Shown here: piece by piece, positions 52,121 to 60,888 of the stretch
How the letters are laid out: every line of letters starts with the position of its first letter
How positions within the stretch are numbered: the first letter of the stretch is position 1
Assembly: GCF_003991565.1 (NCBI RefSeq)
Contig: NZ_CP032819.1
Span: 124,001 to 188,000, forward strand
Length of the DNA stretch: 64,000 nucleotides
Direction: 5' to 3'
Origin: Butyricimonas faecalis
GTDB taxonomy: Bacteria; Bacteroidota; Bacteroidia; Bacteroidales; Marinifilaceae
Program-made: the position numbers and the translations under genes
The notes under the pieces: generated by a model
Told to the model about the DNA's origin: nothing
The model's database searches: none
Seen by the model: only the letters and a program-made list of their open reading frames with translations

Positions 52121-55100
52121 ATGAGCAATTTGGAATTGAAAGATCCTGCCTATTTGTTCGAGGTAAGTTGGGAAATATGTAACAAGGTTGGAGGAATTCA
52201 CACGGTAATTTCGACAAAAGTGTTGAGTTTAGCCGGAGAATTCAAAAACAATCATATATTAATCGGTCCGGACGTGTGGCGGTACAATGAGCCGAACCCG
52301 GAATTCACGGAAGATGCCCATTTGTTTAAATCATGGCGGGTGAAAGCGGCGCAGGAGGGTTTGCGAATAAAGGTCGGGCGATGGAACGTGGCTGGTAACC
52401 CCGTGGCTATATTGGTCGATTTCACCTCTTTTATACCCCAGAAGAATCAGATATTGACCTCTTTTTGGGAGAAATTTCAAGTGGATTCGTTGACCGGACA
52501 ATGGGATTACATCGAACCCGTGTTATTCGGTTATGCGGCAGGAAAAGTGATCGAGAGCTTTGTTCGTTACCATATATCTCCTCGTCAGCGTATTATAGCC
52601 CAATTCCACGAGTGGATGACGGGAAGTGGTATGTTGTACTTGAAAAATGCCCTTCCGCAAGTGGGATGCGTGTTCACCACTCATGCCACCGTGTTAGGAC
52701 GTAGTATTGCCGGGAACGGCCTGCCCCTTTATGACCCGATGAAAGAGTATAACCCGCGGGAAACGGCCCATCGTTTCGGGGTGGATTCCAAACAATCCCT
52801 GGAAAGTAAGGCGGCAGAGTGGGCGGATTGCTTCACGACGGTCAGTGACATTACAGCGAAAGAGTGTGAGCACTTTTTGGGTAAGCAAGTGGATCTCGTA
52901 ACACCGAATGGATTCGAGAACAGTTTCACGCCCAGCGAGGAAAATTATCCCGTGAAACGTCAACAAGGACGGGAAAAATTGTTGAAAGTGGCTCAGGCCC
53001 TTTTGGGACGGACGGTTGCTGAAGATGCCTTGATCGTGGGAATCAGTGGACGTTACGAATTTAAAAACAAAGGACTGGACGTATTTATCGAGGCGTTGGG
53101 ACGTCTGAACCGCGACGCGGATAACAAACGGGATATCTTGGCATTTATTTTGGTTCCGGCCGGTCACAAGGGCGTCAATGGAGAATTGCTGAATAACCTG
53201 GAACGTCCCTACCAGGCAATCGAAATCACGCATCCTTACGTGACGCATGAATTGTCTGACCCGCAAAACGATCCGGTGTTGTGCAAAATCGGGGAACAAC
53301 GCTTGTCGAATCGACCGGAGGATCGGGTGAAAGTCTTTTTCTCACCGAGTTATTTGAATGGAAATGACGGCGTGTTTAATATGCCTTATTACGATTTGCT
53401 CGTGGGGATGGATTTAACGGTTTTCCCTTCTTACTACGAACCTTGGGGCTACACACCTCTGGAGAGTTTGGCGTTTAAAGTGCCAACAATCACGACTACC
53501 TTGGCTGGTTTCGGTTTATGGGTAGAATCCTATTATAAAAAAGCACATCCGGGCATTGAAGTCATTGCACGGGATGACCGGAATAATGAAGAGGTGGTCG
53601 AGAAAATCGCCGATAAAATCAAGGCGATTGCTGCCCTGAACCCCCAAGAGTATCAGGCCGTGGCCCAAAATGCCAAAGAGGTATCGAAAATTGCACTTTG
53701 GGAAAACTTGATCTCGTACTACAAAAAGGCTTACCAAATTGCACTCGATAAAGTGAACGAACGGGTGGATGAAATTCCGGTTATAGAAGAAGAACAATGG
53801 TCGTTTATCGAGAAGAAGACGGCAACGAATGTTCCGAACTGGATCAGCGTGATCATCCATCGCTCCATTCCTGCCAAATTAAGTGCCTTGGAAAAATTGG
53901 CGAATAACTTGTGGTGGTGTTGGAACGAGGAGGCCGTTGATCTGTTCAAAAGCATCGATCCTTCACAATGGATGCAGACCCGCCATAACCCGATAGCTCT
54001 TTTAGACAAAATCTCTTTAAATCGATACAAGGAGCTGGAAAATGACGAGGAATTTGTGGCTCGTCTGGCCGCCGTGTACGCTAAATTCTCCGAGTACATG
54101 GAAGAAAAGAAACAGATGAATAGCCCTTCCATTGCCTATTTCAGCATGGAGTACGGATTACACGCTTCACTGAAAATATATTCGGGAGGTCTTGGCGTGT
54201 TGGCCGGCGATTATCTGAAAGAGGCAAGTGATAAAAAAACAAAAATCACGGGTATCGGATTACTGTATCGTTACGGTTATTTCACGCAGAAATTCTCCGC
54301 CGCGGGAAATCAAGAGGCGGAATACGAGGCACAGGATTTCACGAAAATACCGGTATCTCCGGCACGGGATGCGGAAGGAAATTGGTTGACAATCAGTCTT
54401 TCATTCCCCGGACGTGAAGTGTATGCTCGAATCTGGCAGGTAAACGTCGGACGGGTCGAGTTGTACTTGTTGGATACGGATTTCGAGGATAATCAGGAAG
54501 GCGATCGGAGCATCACGCACTACCTCTATGGAGGCGATTGGGAAAATCGCTTGAAGCAGGAAATCTTGTTAGGCATTGGAGGTATCCGGGCCTTGCGGAA
54601 ATTGAACATTCAAGCAGACGTGTACCATTGTAACGAGGGACACGCGGCATTTACCGGGTTGGAAAGATTACGGGAATACGTGGCGGACGACCAACTTTCA
54701 TTTGCCGAGGCCATGGAAGTCGTTCGGGCGTCTTCGCTTTTCACGACACACACGCCGGTTCCGGCAGGACACGATTCATTTACCGAAAACTTGTTGAAAA
54801 ACTATTTCTGGTTTGAAGCCGATCGCTTGAAGATCACGTGGGAACAATTGTTAGGGCTGGGACGAGTAAACGCGAATGACCCGAACGAGAAATTCTCCAT
54901 GAGTTTCTTGGCCGCCAACTTGTCGCAGGAAATAAACGGGGTGAGCTGGTTACACGGAAAGGTGAGTCGGGACATATTCAAGAATTTATGGCCGGGATAC
55001 ATGCCGGAAGAGTTGCATATCAGTTATGTAACCAATGGCGTGCATTACCCGACGTGGACGGCCCCGGAATGGAAGAAAATACAGTTGAGCGTGTTTGGAG

Positions 55101-56365
55101 AGAAATTCAAAACGCATCATTACGATAAAACCTGTTTTGAAGGAATTTACCAGGTACCGGATCAAGTGATCAGAGAGGTGCGAATGATTCTGCGTAGTCG
55201 GCTGATCCGTCATATAAAGCATCGTTTGGCCAACGAGAAGAGCACGGCTTACTTCACGCCGCGGCAAATCGTGGAGATTCAAGACACCTTGCGGGATGAT
55301 ATCCTGACCATCGGTTTTGCCCGTCGTTTCGCCACGTACAAGCGAGCTCATTTGCTGTTCAGTAATCTGGATCGGTTGAACGAGATCGTGAATAACCCGG
55401 AGCGTCCCGTTCAGTTTATATTCGCGGGAAAAGCTCACCCGGCGGATCAGGCCGGTCAGGATTTGATCAAGCGGATCGTGGAGATTTCCAAATACCCGCA
55501 GTTCTTGGGTAAGATATTGTTCCTCCCGAATTATGACATGGACTTGGCCCGTCACATGGTGCAAGGCGTGGACGTGTGGATGAACACCCCGACTCGCCCG
55601 CAGGAGGCTTCCGGTACGAGCGGGGAGAAGGCCGCCATGAATGGTGTCATGCACTTCAGCGTGCTGGACGGCTGGTGGGTTGAAGGCTACCAAAAGGATG
55701 CCGGTTGGGCCTTACCGATGGAAAGGACTTACGAGAATCAGGAATTCCAAAATGAATTGGATGCCGAGTTGATTTATAATATCATCGAATCGGAAATTGC
55801 CCCGGCATTTTATGAACGGGATGCGAATGGTTTATCCGGTAAATGGGCTGGATACATCAAGAACACGATTGCTAAAGTGGCATCAAACTTCACGACTAAC
55901 CGGATGCTGACGGACTACGAGGACAAGTTCTATATACCGATGTCTCGCCGTTTTCACCGTTTGAGTGACAATCATTATGCTTTAGCCGCGCAGATTGCGG
56001 AGTGGAAACGAAAGGTCAGCCGGGAATGGGATTCCGTGCAGGTGGATGGTTTGATTCTTCCCGATAAATCGAAACAGATCATCTCTTTAGGTAGATCTTA
56101 CCAAGGAAAAGTGATACTTGATTTGGGTGAGTTATCGATTGATGACATCGGGGTAGAACTGGTTGCCATGATGAAAAAGGACGAGAAAATCGAGGTTTGT
56201 TTCACGCAGGAGTTCTTACCCGTCTCCTTCGAGAACGGAAAAGCCATGTATTCCATTGAAGTGACACCCGATGATCCCGGAATCTTCATGCTGGGTTTGA
56301 GAATCTTCCCGAAAAATACATTACTTCCTCACAGGCAGGATTTTGCTTTGGTGAAATGGGTGTAG
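52121..56365 (+). CDS. Fusion of GT3 glycogen synthase and GT35 alpha-glucan phosphorylase
   Basis: A 1414-residue chain. Residues 1 to about 545 are a eukaryote-type GT3 synthase: LFEVSWEICNKVGGIHTVIS, QFHEWMTGSGMLYLK, FTTHATVLGRS, TTVSDITAKECEHFL, VTPNGFE and YYEPWGYTPLESL. From about 560 there is a DUF3417 segment (LANNLWWCWNEEAVDLF), then the phosphorylase: IAYFSMEYGLHASLKIYSGG, HCNEGHAAF, TTHTPVPAGHD, EASGTSGEKAAMNG with the pyridoxal-phosphate Lys1170, and a C-terminal beta domain. GT3 enzymes use UDP-glucose to elongate glycogen; GT35 frees glucose-1-phosphate. Both active-site sets look complete. No frameshift joins them. Confidence 0.92.
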   Translation: MSNLELKDPAYLFEVSWEICNKVGGIHTVISTKVLSLAGEFKNNHILIGPDVWRYNEPNPEFTEDAHLFKSWRVKAAQEGLRIKVGRWNVAGNPVAILVDFTSFIPQKNQILTSFWEKFQVDSLTGQWDYIEPVLFGYAAGKVIESFVRYHISPRQRIIAQFHEWMTGSGMLYLKNALPQVGCVFTTHATVLGRSIAGNGLPLYDPMKEYNPRETAHRFGVDSKQSLESKAAEWADCFTTVSDITAKECEHFLGKQVDLVTPNGFENSFTPSEENYPVKRQQGREKLLKVAQALLGRTVAEDALIVGISGRYEFKNKGLDVFIEALGRLNRDADNKRDILAFILVPAGHKGVNGELLNNLERPYQAIEITHPYVTHELSDPQNDPVLCKIGEQRLSNRPEDRVKVFFSPSYLNGNDGVFNMPYYDLLVGMDLTVFPSYYEPWGYTPLESLAFKVPTITTTLAGFGLWVESYYKKAHPGIEVIARDDRNNEEVVEKIADKIKAIAALNPQEYQAVAQNAKEVSKIALWENLISYYKKAYQIALDKVNERVDEIPVIEEEQWSFIEKKTATNVPNWISVIIHRSIPAKLSALEKLANNLWWCWNEEAVDLFKSIDPSQWMQTRHNPIALLDKISLNRYKELENDEEFVARLAAVYAKFSEYMEEKKQMNSPSIAYFSMEYGLHASLKIYSGGLGVLAGDYLKEASDKKTKITGIGLLYRYGYFTQKFSAAGNQEAEYEAQDFTKIPVSPARDAEGNWLTISLSFPGREVYARIWQVNVGRVELYLLDTDFEDNQEGDRSITHYLYGGDWENRLKQEILLGIGGIRALRKLNIQADVYHCNEGHAAFTGLERLREYVADDQLSFAEAMEVVRASSLFTTHTPVPAGHDSFTENLLKNYFWFEADRLKITWEQLLGLGRVNANDPNEKFSMSFLAANLSQEINGVSWLHGKVSRDIFKNLWPGYMPEELHISYVTNGVHYPTWTAPEWKKIQLSVFGEKFKTHHYDKTCFEGIYQVPDQVIREVRMILRSRLIRHIKHRLANEKSTAYFTPRQIVEIQDTLRDDILTIGFARRFATYKRAHLLFSNLDRLNEIVNNPERPVQFIFAGKAHPADQAGQDLIKRIVEISKYPQFLGKILFLPNYDMDLARHMVQGVDVWMNTPTRPQEASGTSGEKAAMNGVMHFSVLDGWWVEGYQKDAGWALPMERTYENQEFQNELDAELIYNIIESEIAPAFYERDANGLSGKWAGYIKNTIAKVASNFTTNRMLTDYEDKFYIPMSRRFHRLSDNHYALAAQIAEWKRKVSREWDSVQVDGLILPDKSKQIISLGRSYQGKVILDLGELSIDDIGVELVAMMKKDEKIEVCFTQEFLPVSFENGKAMYSIEVTPDDPGIFMLGLRIFPKNTLLPHRQDFALVKWV

Positions 56366-56379
56366 TGTTGTATTAAGAC

Positions 56380-56466
56380 GACTACCCCTAACCCCTCTTA
56401 CACGGGATGGTGAACTGCTTGGTGATCAACACTCCCCCTGTGTAAGGGGGAGTGGGAGGGGGTAAG
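56380..56466. repeat. Hairpin-rich extragenic element with terminator-like stem
   Basis: ACTCCCCCT and AGGGGGAGT (56431-56453) form a perfect 9-bp stem around GTGTA. The outer arms, CTACCCCTAACCCCTCTTAC on the left and GTGTAAGGGGGAGTGGGAGG on the right, can pair imperfectly as an alternative fold, followed by TTTCTTTTTTT at 56467-56477. It lies between convergent genes, so it may end both. The form looks like a repeat family. Confidence 0.6.
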
Positions 56467-56475
56467 TTTCTTTTT

Positions 56476-56814
56476 TTATTTTGCCCGGTATTTATTGTCC
56501 CGGAGAATGGTCAACACTTTTTCTTTTACTTCCCCTTGGATGATAATTTCTCCATCCTTCACGGAACCACCCACGCCGCATTTGTTTTTCAGTAATTTAG
56601 CCAGTTCTTTCAGATCTTCTTCCGTGCCCACGAAACCTTGTACGAGGGTGACGGTTTTGCCTTTGCGCTGTTTGGAATCGAGGGTTACCCGCAGGTTCTG
56701 TTTTTCCGGGGCCAGGGTTTCCTGTTCCTCCTCTTGATTGTATTCGTACTGGTAATTGGGGTTCGTGGAGTAAACCACGTTGATCCGTTCCTTTTTATCG
56801 TTTTTATTGCCCAT
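56476..56814 (-). CDS. SUI1/eIF1-family translation factor (YciH-like)
   Basis: A 112-residue protein, start chosen at MGNKNDKKER because the upstream extension is hydrophobic and untypical. The SUI1 domain (about 43-112) has RVTLDSKQRKGKTVTLVQGF, LKELAKLLKNKCGVGGSVKD and GEIIIQGEVKEKVLTIL, as in YciH. The N-terminal 40 residues are charged and disordered. Bacterial SUI1 proteins help choose correct start codons under some conditions. It is a single gene convergent with the glycogen cassette. Confidence 0.9.
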   Translation of the reverse strand: MGNKNDKKERINVVYSTNPNYQYEYNQEEEQETLAPEKQNLRVTLDSKQRKGKTVTLVQGFVGTEEDLKELAKLLKNKCGVGGSVKDGEIIIQGEVKEKVLTILRDNKYRAK

Positions 56815-56871
56815 AATCTCTGTGTAATTTGTTTTCGGGAACAAAAATAGCAATATTACTCGGATTGTCAC

Positions 56872-57109
56872 GAAATGACATGAGTTTTCCGAAGTGCTGG
56901 TTCGTGGGAAGTTGCTTTACTTTGTGCGACCAGTTTGGTGCAAGTTAAGTGGGAAATAAGGGACGACAAACGAGGGACAGACGTGTCCTCTCCGGTTCAT
57001 AGCCGTTTGGTAACTGGCATTGCTATTTAGGGAACATGGCGATGTCATTCGGTGCGTGTCCGGTCTGTTGCCTACTTCTAACGGATCTTACCATTAATCG
57101 AAATAAAAG
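56872..57109. other. Non-coding gap before the Nfn-like gene
   Basis: No gene or hairpin of note. The stretch is relatively GC-rich for a gap. The promoter that I support lies just after it. Confidence 0.4.
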
Positions 57110-57139
57110 TTGTTTTTTCCGAGGGGTTCGTTATCTTTG
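57110..57139 (+). promoter_or_regulatory. Bacteroidetes-type promoter of the Nfn-like gene
   Basis: TTG (57110-57112) is followed after 19 bases by TATCTTTG (57132-57139), an exact TTG-N19-TAnnTTTG match. The start of transcription would lie near 57146, about 55 bases before the ATG. Confidence 0.7.
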
Positions 57140-57200
57140 CGGCTTGAAATCGAAAACGATAGCGGGGTTGAAATAAGTAGAATAGATTAACCTATAGACT

Positions 57201-59501
57201 ATGAATAAAATTTTAAGTAAGGCTTATTTTTCAGAAAAAGTTGTAAAGCTGGAAGTTGAGGCTCCATTGATAGCAAAGTCCCGTAAACCGGGTAATTTCG
57301 TGATTGTACGCGTGGGAGAGAAGGGCGAGCGGATGCCGTTGACCATTGCTGACGCTAATTTGGAAAGAGGAAGTATTACATTAGTGGTACAAGTGATGGG
57401 AGTATCTTCCCGTAAATTGTGCGCTTTGGAAGTGGGGGATTATATCACGGATTTGGTAGGACCCCTCGGTAAACCGACTCATATCGAGAAGGTGGGGACC
57501 GTGTTGGCTTGCGGTGGTGGTGTTGGCGTGGCTCCTTTACTGCCCATCGTGCGAGCTTTCAAGGAAGCCGGAAACAGGGTGGTTTCAGTGATTGCCGGAC
57601 GTAATAAGGATTTAGTGATTCTGGAGGACGAAATACGGGCTTCTTCGGACGAAGTGATTATCATGACGGATGACGGAAGCTATGGAAAAAAAGGTTTGAT
57701 CACGGAGGGGATGGAAGACGTGATCAAGCGTGAAAAAGTGGATTTGGCCGTGACCATCGGGCCGGCAATCATGATGAAGTTTTGCGAGAAACTGACTCGT
57801 AAATACGATATCCCGACGGTGGCCAGTTTGAACGCGTTGATGGTGGATGGAACCGGAATGTGTGGTGCTTGCCGGGTGACCGTGGGAGGAAAGACCCGCT
57901 TTACTTGCGTTGACGGACCGGAGTTTGATGCACACTTGATTGATTTTGACGAGATATTGTCCCGGTTAGGCGGATTCAAGGATGCCGAGGTGGCTAAGTT
58001 GCATGAGGTGGAGGAGAAGCAGGAGGAAGCTGAACACGCTCATGGCGTGAGCGACCGGAACGCTCCCTGGCGTCAGGAATTGCGTCAGCGGGTGGCAGGT
58101 AAAGATCGTACTTCGATAGAACGCGTTCGTATGCCTGAAGCAACCCCAGAGGAACGTATCAAGAGCCAGCGCATCGAGGTAAATCAAGGTTTGACGGCCG
58201 ATATGGCTATGCGGGAGGCTACCCGTTGTATGGATTGCGTGACCCCGACTTGCATGGGAGGTTGTCCCGTGGGTATTGATATTCCCGGATTCGTGAAAAA
58301 CATTGAGCGAGGAGAATTTTTGCAGGCCGCGGCCGTGCTGAAACGCACGAGTGCTTTACCGGCAGTTTGCGGTCGGGTTTGTCCTCAAGAAAAACAATGT
58401 GAATCCAAGTGTTTTTATTTACAAAAATTGAAGAAGCCATCGGTTGCCATCGGTTATCTGGAGCGTTTTGCATCGGATTTCGAGAGAGAATCCGGGCATA
58501 TTGCCGTGCCGGAAGTCGCTCATGCCAATGGAATTAAAGTGGCCGTTATCGGTTCCGGACCTTCCGGGTTGTCGTGTGCGGGCGATTTGGCAAAATTGGG
58601 TTACGATGTAACCGTGTTCGAGGCGTTGCACGAGATCGGCGGTGTATTGAAATACGGTATTCCCGAATTCCGTTTGCCGAATAGCGTGGTAGACGTGGAG
58701 ATCGAGAACCTGAAGAAGATCGGCGTGAAGTTCGTTACCAATTTTATCGTGGGTATGACGGATTCCGTGGAGGATTTGAAAGCGGAAGGTTTCCAGGCTT
58801 TCTACGTGGCTTCGGGTGCCGGACTTCCCCGGTTTATGAATATTCCCGGAGAAAACTATAACGGTATTCTTTCTTCCAACGAGTACCTGACCCGGGTAAA
58901 TCTGATGGGTGCCGATAGCGAGGATTCCGATACCCCGGTGTACCGCGGCAAGAACGTGGTTGTCGTGGGAGGTGGTAATACTGCGATGGATTCCGTGCGT
59001 ACGGCAAAACGGTTGGGCGCGGAGCGTGCCATGATCGTTTACCGTCGGAGCGAGGAGGAAATGCCTGCCCGTCTGGAAGAGGTAAAGCATGCCAAGGAAG
59101 AGGGATGTGAGTTTATCACGTTGACGAATCCGGTGGAATATATTGCCGATGAACGGGGACGCGTGAAACAGGTACGGGTGCAGAAGATGGCTTTGGGTGA
59201 ACCGGATGCCAGCGGACGCCGCAGTCCCGTGCCGGTGGAAGGTTCCGAGTACACGATTGATGCCGACGTGGTGGTTGTGGCCGTCGGAGTTTCTCCTAAC
59301 CCGATTGTTCCGAATTCCGTGAAAGGACTGGAAATTTCACGCAAGGGTACAATCGTGGTAAACGATGAAACGATGCAGTCAAACTTGTCAGAGTTCTTTG
59401 CCGGGGGAGATATCGTGAGAGGTGGAGCAACGGTGATTTTGGCTATGGGTGACGGTCGTCGGGCTGCCAAACATATTGACGAGATGTTTAAAGCAAAATA
59501 G
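57201..59501 (+). CDS. NfnA-NfnB-like fusion (ferredoxin-NADP oxidoreductase / glutamate-synthase-like)
   Basis: A 766-residue chain. Residues 1-280 match the small Nfn/SudB subunit: FAD part with RMPLTIAD, NAD part with LACGGGVGVAPLLPI, and a [2Fe-2S] site with Cys221, Cys224, Cys236, where Asp216 may be the fourth ligand as in Nfn enzymes. From about 300 on, it matches the large subunit/GltD: ATRCMDCVTPTCMGGCP and ALPAVCGRVCPQEKQCESKC for two [4Fe-4S] clusters, GSGPSGLSCAGDLAKLG for FAD, VVGGGNTAMDSVRTA for NADPH. Nfn couples NADH, NADPH and ferredoxin by electron bifurcation. The common database name is DHOD-B/glutamate synthase fusion. Confidence 0.9.
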   Translation: MNKILSKAYFSEKVVKLEVEAPLIAKSRKPGNFVIVRVGEKGERMPLTIADANLERGSITLVVQVMGVSSRKLCALEVGDYITDLVGPLGKPTHIEKVGTVLACGGGVGVAPLLPIVRAFKEAGNRVVSVIAGRNKDLVILEDEIRASSDEVIIMTDDGSYGKKGLITEGMEDVIKREKVDLAVTIGPAIMMKFCEKLTRKYDIPTVASLNALMVDGTGMCGACRVTVGGKTRFTCVDGPEFDAHLIDFDEILSRLGGFKDAEVAKLHEVEEKQEEAEHAHGVSDRNAPWRQELRQRVAGKDRTSIERVRMPEATPEERIKSQRIEVNQGLTADMAMREATRCMDCVTPTCMGGCPVGIDIPGFVKNIERGEFLQAAAVLKRTSALPAVCGRVCPQEKQCESKCFYLQKLKKPSVAIGYLERFASDFERESGHIAVPEVAHANGIKVAVIGSGPSGLSCAGDLAKLGYDVTVFEALHEIGGVLKYGIPEFRLPNSVVDVEIENLKKIGVKFVTNFIVGMTDSVEDLKAEGFQAFYVASGAGLPRFMNIPGENYNGILSSNEYLTRVNLMGADSEDSDTPVYRGKNVVVVGGGNTAMDSVRTAKRLGAERAMIVYRRSEEEMPARLEEVKHAKEEGCEFITLTNPVEYIADERGRVKQVRVQKMALGEPDASGRRSPVPVEGSEYTIDADVVVVAVGVSPNPIVPNSVKGLEISRKGTIVVNDETMQSNLSEFFAGGDIVRGGATVILAMGDGRRAAKHIDEMFKAK

Positions 59502-59514
59502 AATAAACAGGAAT

Positions 59515-59551
59515 AAAAAAATAGGGATGAAATTTTTCATCCCTATTTTTA
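59515..59551. terminator. Bidirectional terminator between convergent genes
   Basis: AAAATAGGGATGAAA pairs with TTTCATCCCTATTTT around a short T loop; A-run and T-run flank it on both sides. It can end the Nfn-like gene and the flavodiiron gene. Confidence 0.8.
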
Positions 59552-59571
59552 TTTATTCATATTTATTGAAA

Positions 59572-60768
59572 TCAACAGATTTCATCCAGTTTATCTGCCA
59601 TGGCGTAAGCGATGTTACGACACGTTTCGAAATCTTCGTCTTTCGGGCAACCGTAAGCTTCGCAAGCAGGAGCAACAACTTCCCATTTGATTTTTTCCGC
59701 GAATTGGTTGAAACGGGGCATTGCACCGCCAGCCCATGCTTTGCCACCGAAGAAGGCAACCACGTGGTTTTTCACGCCCATGTGTTCCAGTTCGAATAGC
59801 AGGGTTTCCATGGTCGGGAAGGCGTTGCCGTTGTAAGCACAACTTCCGAGAATAACTCCCTTGTAACGGAAGATATCGTTGATGATGTATGACGGGTGAG
59901 TTTTGGAGGCATCGTGGATACGGATTTTCTTGATGCCTTTCTCAGCTAAGAAACGGGCGATGATGTCTGCCATTTTCTCCGTGTTCCCGTACATGGAACT
60001 GAACACGATCACGACTCCTTTGTCCGTGTCGTACTTGCTCCATTTGTCGTATTTGGCCACGATGTCGGCAATGTGAGAACGACGGATCGGTCCGTGGGTT
60101 GCACATATCATCTGGATCGGAAGGCCACCGAGTTTTTTCAGTGCGGTTTGAGCCGGTTGGCCGTATTTTCCAACAATATTGGAGTAATAACGGCTGATTT
60201 CCTCTTCCAGGTAATCCAGGTCTACCTCGTCGTCAAAGATGCCTCCATCAAGCGTTCCGAATGCTCCGAAAATGTCACCGCTGAATAGGATGCCTTCGGT
60301 TGATTCGAAAGTAACCATCGTTTCCGGCCAGTGAAGCATGGGGGCCATGTAGAAATTCAATTTATGTTTTCCAAGGTCGAGAGAATCGCCTTCTTTTATT
60401 TCCATCAAGTTTTCGCAAACCCCGTAGAAGTTTTTCAGCATGGGGAAGGTTTTGGCGTTACCGATGATTTTTACATCCGGGTAGTGGCACAATAAAGCTT
60501 TGATGGCTCCGGTGTGATCCGGTTCCATGTGATTAATCACGAGATAATCGACTTTCCTTCCGTTCAGTAGCTGTTCGATGTTTTCCACGTAGTCATCCAT
60601 TTTGCTTCTTTCGATCGTGTCGATGACTACTACTTTTTCGTCCACGATGATATAAGAGTTATAAGCAACACCTTTGGGAAGAGGCCAGTAATTTTCGAAG
60701 ATATGTGTTCTTCTGTCGTTGACTCCAATCCAGTAAATGTCTTTTTTGATTTCTCTCGCTAGATTCAT
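59572..60768 (-). CDS. FprA-family A-type flavoprotein (flavodiiron protein)
   Basis: A 398-residue protein. The lactamase-like domain (1-250) has the diiron ligands in INHMEPDHTG (His80, Glu82, Asp84, His85), then LHWPETMVTFES with a further His and FSGDIFGAFG with Asp, and a His in CATHGPI. The flavodoxin domain (about 255-398) binds FMN: VVIFSSMYGNTEKMAD. It reduces O2 to water or NO to N2O in anaerobes, with electrons from rubredoxin or another donor; no rubredoxin is encoded nearby. The Nfn-like enzyme next door could supply reduced carriers (inference). Confidence 0.93.
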   Translation of the reverse strand: MNLAREIKKDIYWIGVNDRRTHIFENYWPLPKGVAYNSYIIVDEKVVVIDTIERSKMDDYVENIEQLLNGRKVDYLVINHMEPDHTGAIKALLCHYPDVKIIGNAKTFPMLKNFYGVCENLMEIKEGDSLDLGKHKLNFYMAPMLHWPETMVTFESTEGILFSGDIFGAFGTLDGGIFDDEVDLDYLEEEISRYYSNIVGKYGQPAQTALKKLGGLPIQMICATHGPIRRSHIADIVAKYDKWSKYDTDKGVVIVFSSMYGNTEKMADIIARFLAEKGIKKIRIHDASKTHPSYIINDIFRYKGVILGSCAYNGNAFPTMETLLFELEHMGVKNHVVAFFGGKAWAGGAMPRFNQFAEKIKWEVVAPACEAYGCPKDEDFETCRNIAYAMADKLDEIC

Positions 60769-60815
60769 ATCGGTTATGATTTTATATATTTCTTTTTCTT
60801 TCTCGCAAAATTATG

Positions 60816-60857
60816 AAAAAAAGGCCGTTAATCAGATGGATCAACGGCCTTTTTTTA
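60816..60857 (-). terminator. Intrinsic terminator after the C1 peptidase gene
   Basis: AAAAAAAGGCCGTT (60816-60829) and AACGGCCTTTTTTT (60843-60856) form a long perfect stem with a 13-base loop. Read on the minus strand the arm ends in seven T, so it closes the peptidase gene just before the flavodiiron gene. Confidence 0.8.
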
Positions 60858-60888
60858 TCGTTTTTCTCTATCCCTTGATAGAGTGAAT

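Noticed and set aside
54986..55693. 235-codon minus-strand frame within the synthase-phosphorylase fusion
   Set aside because: Antisense shadow; the sense frame carries the pyridoxal-phosphate motif here.
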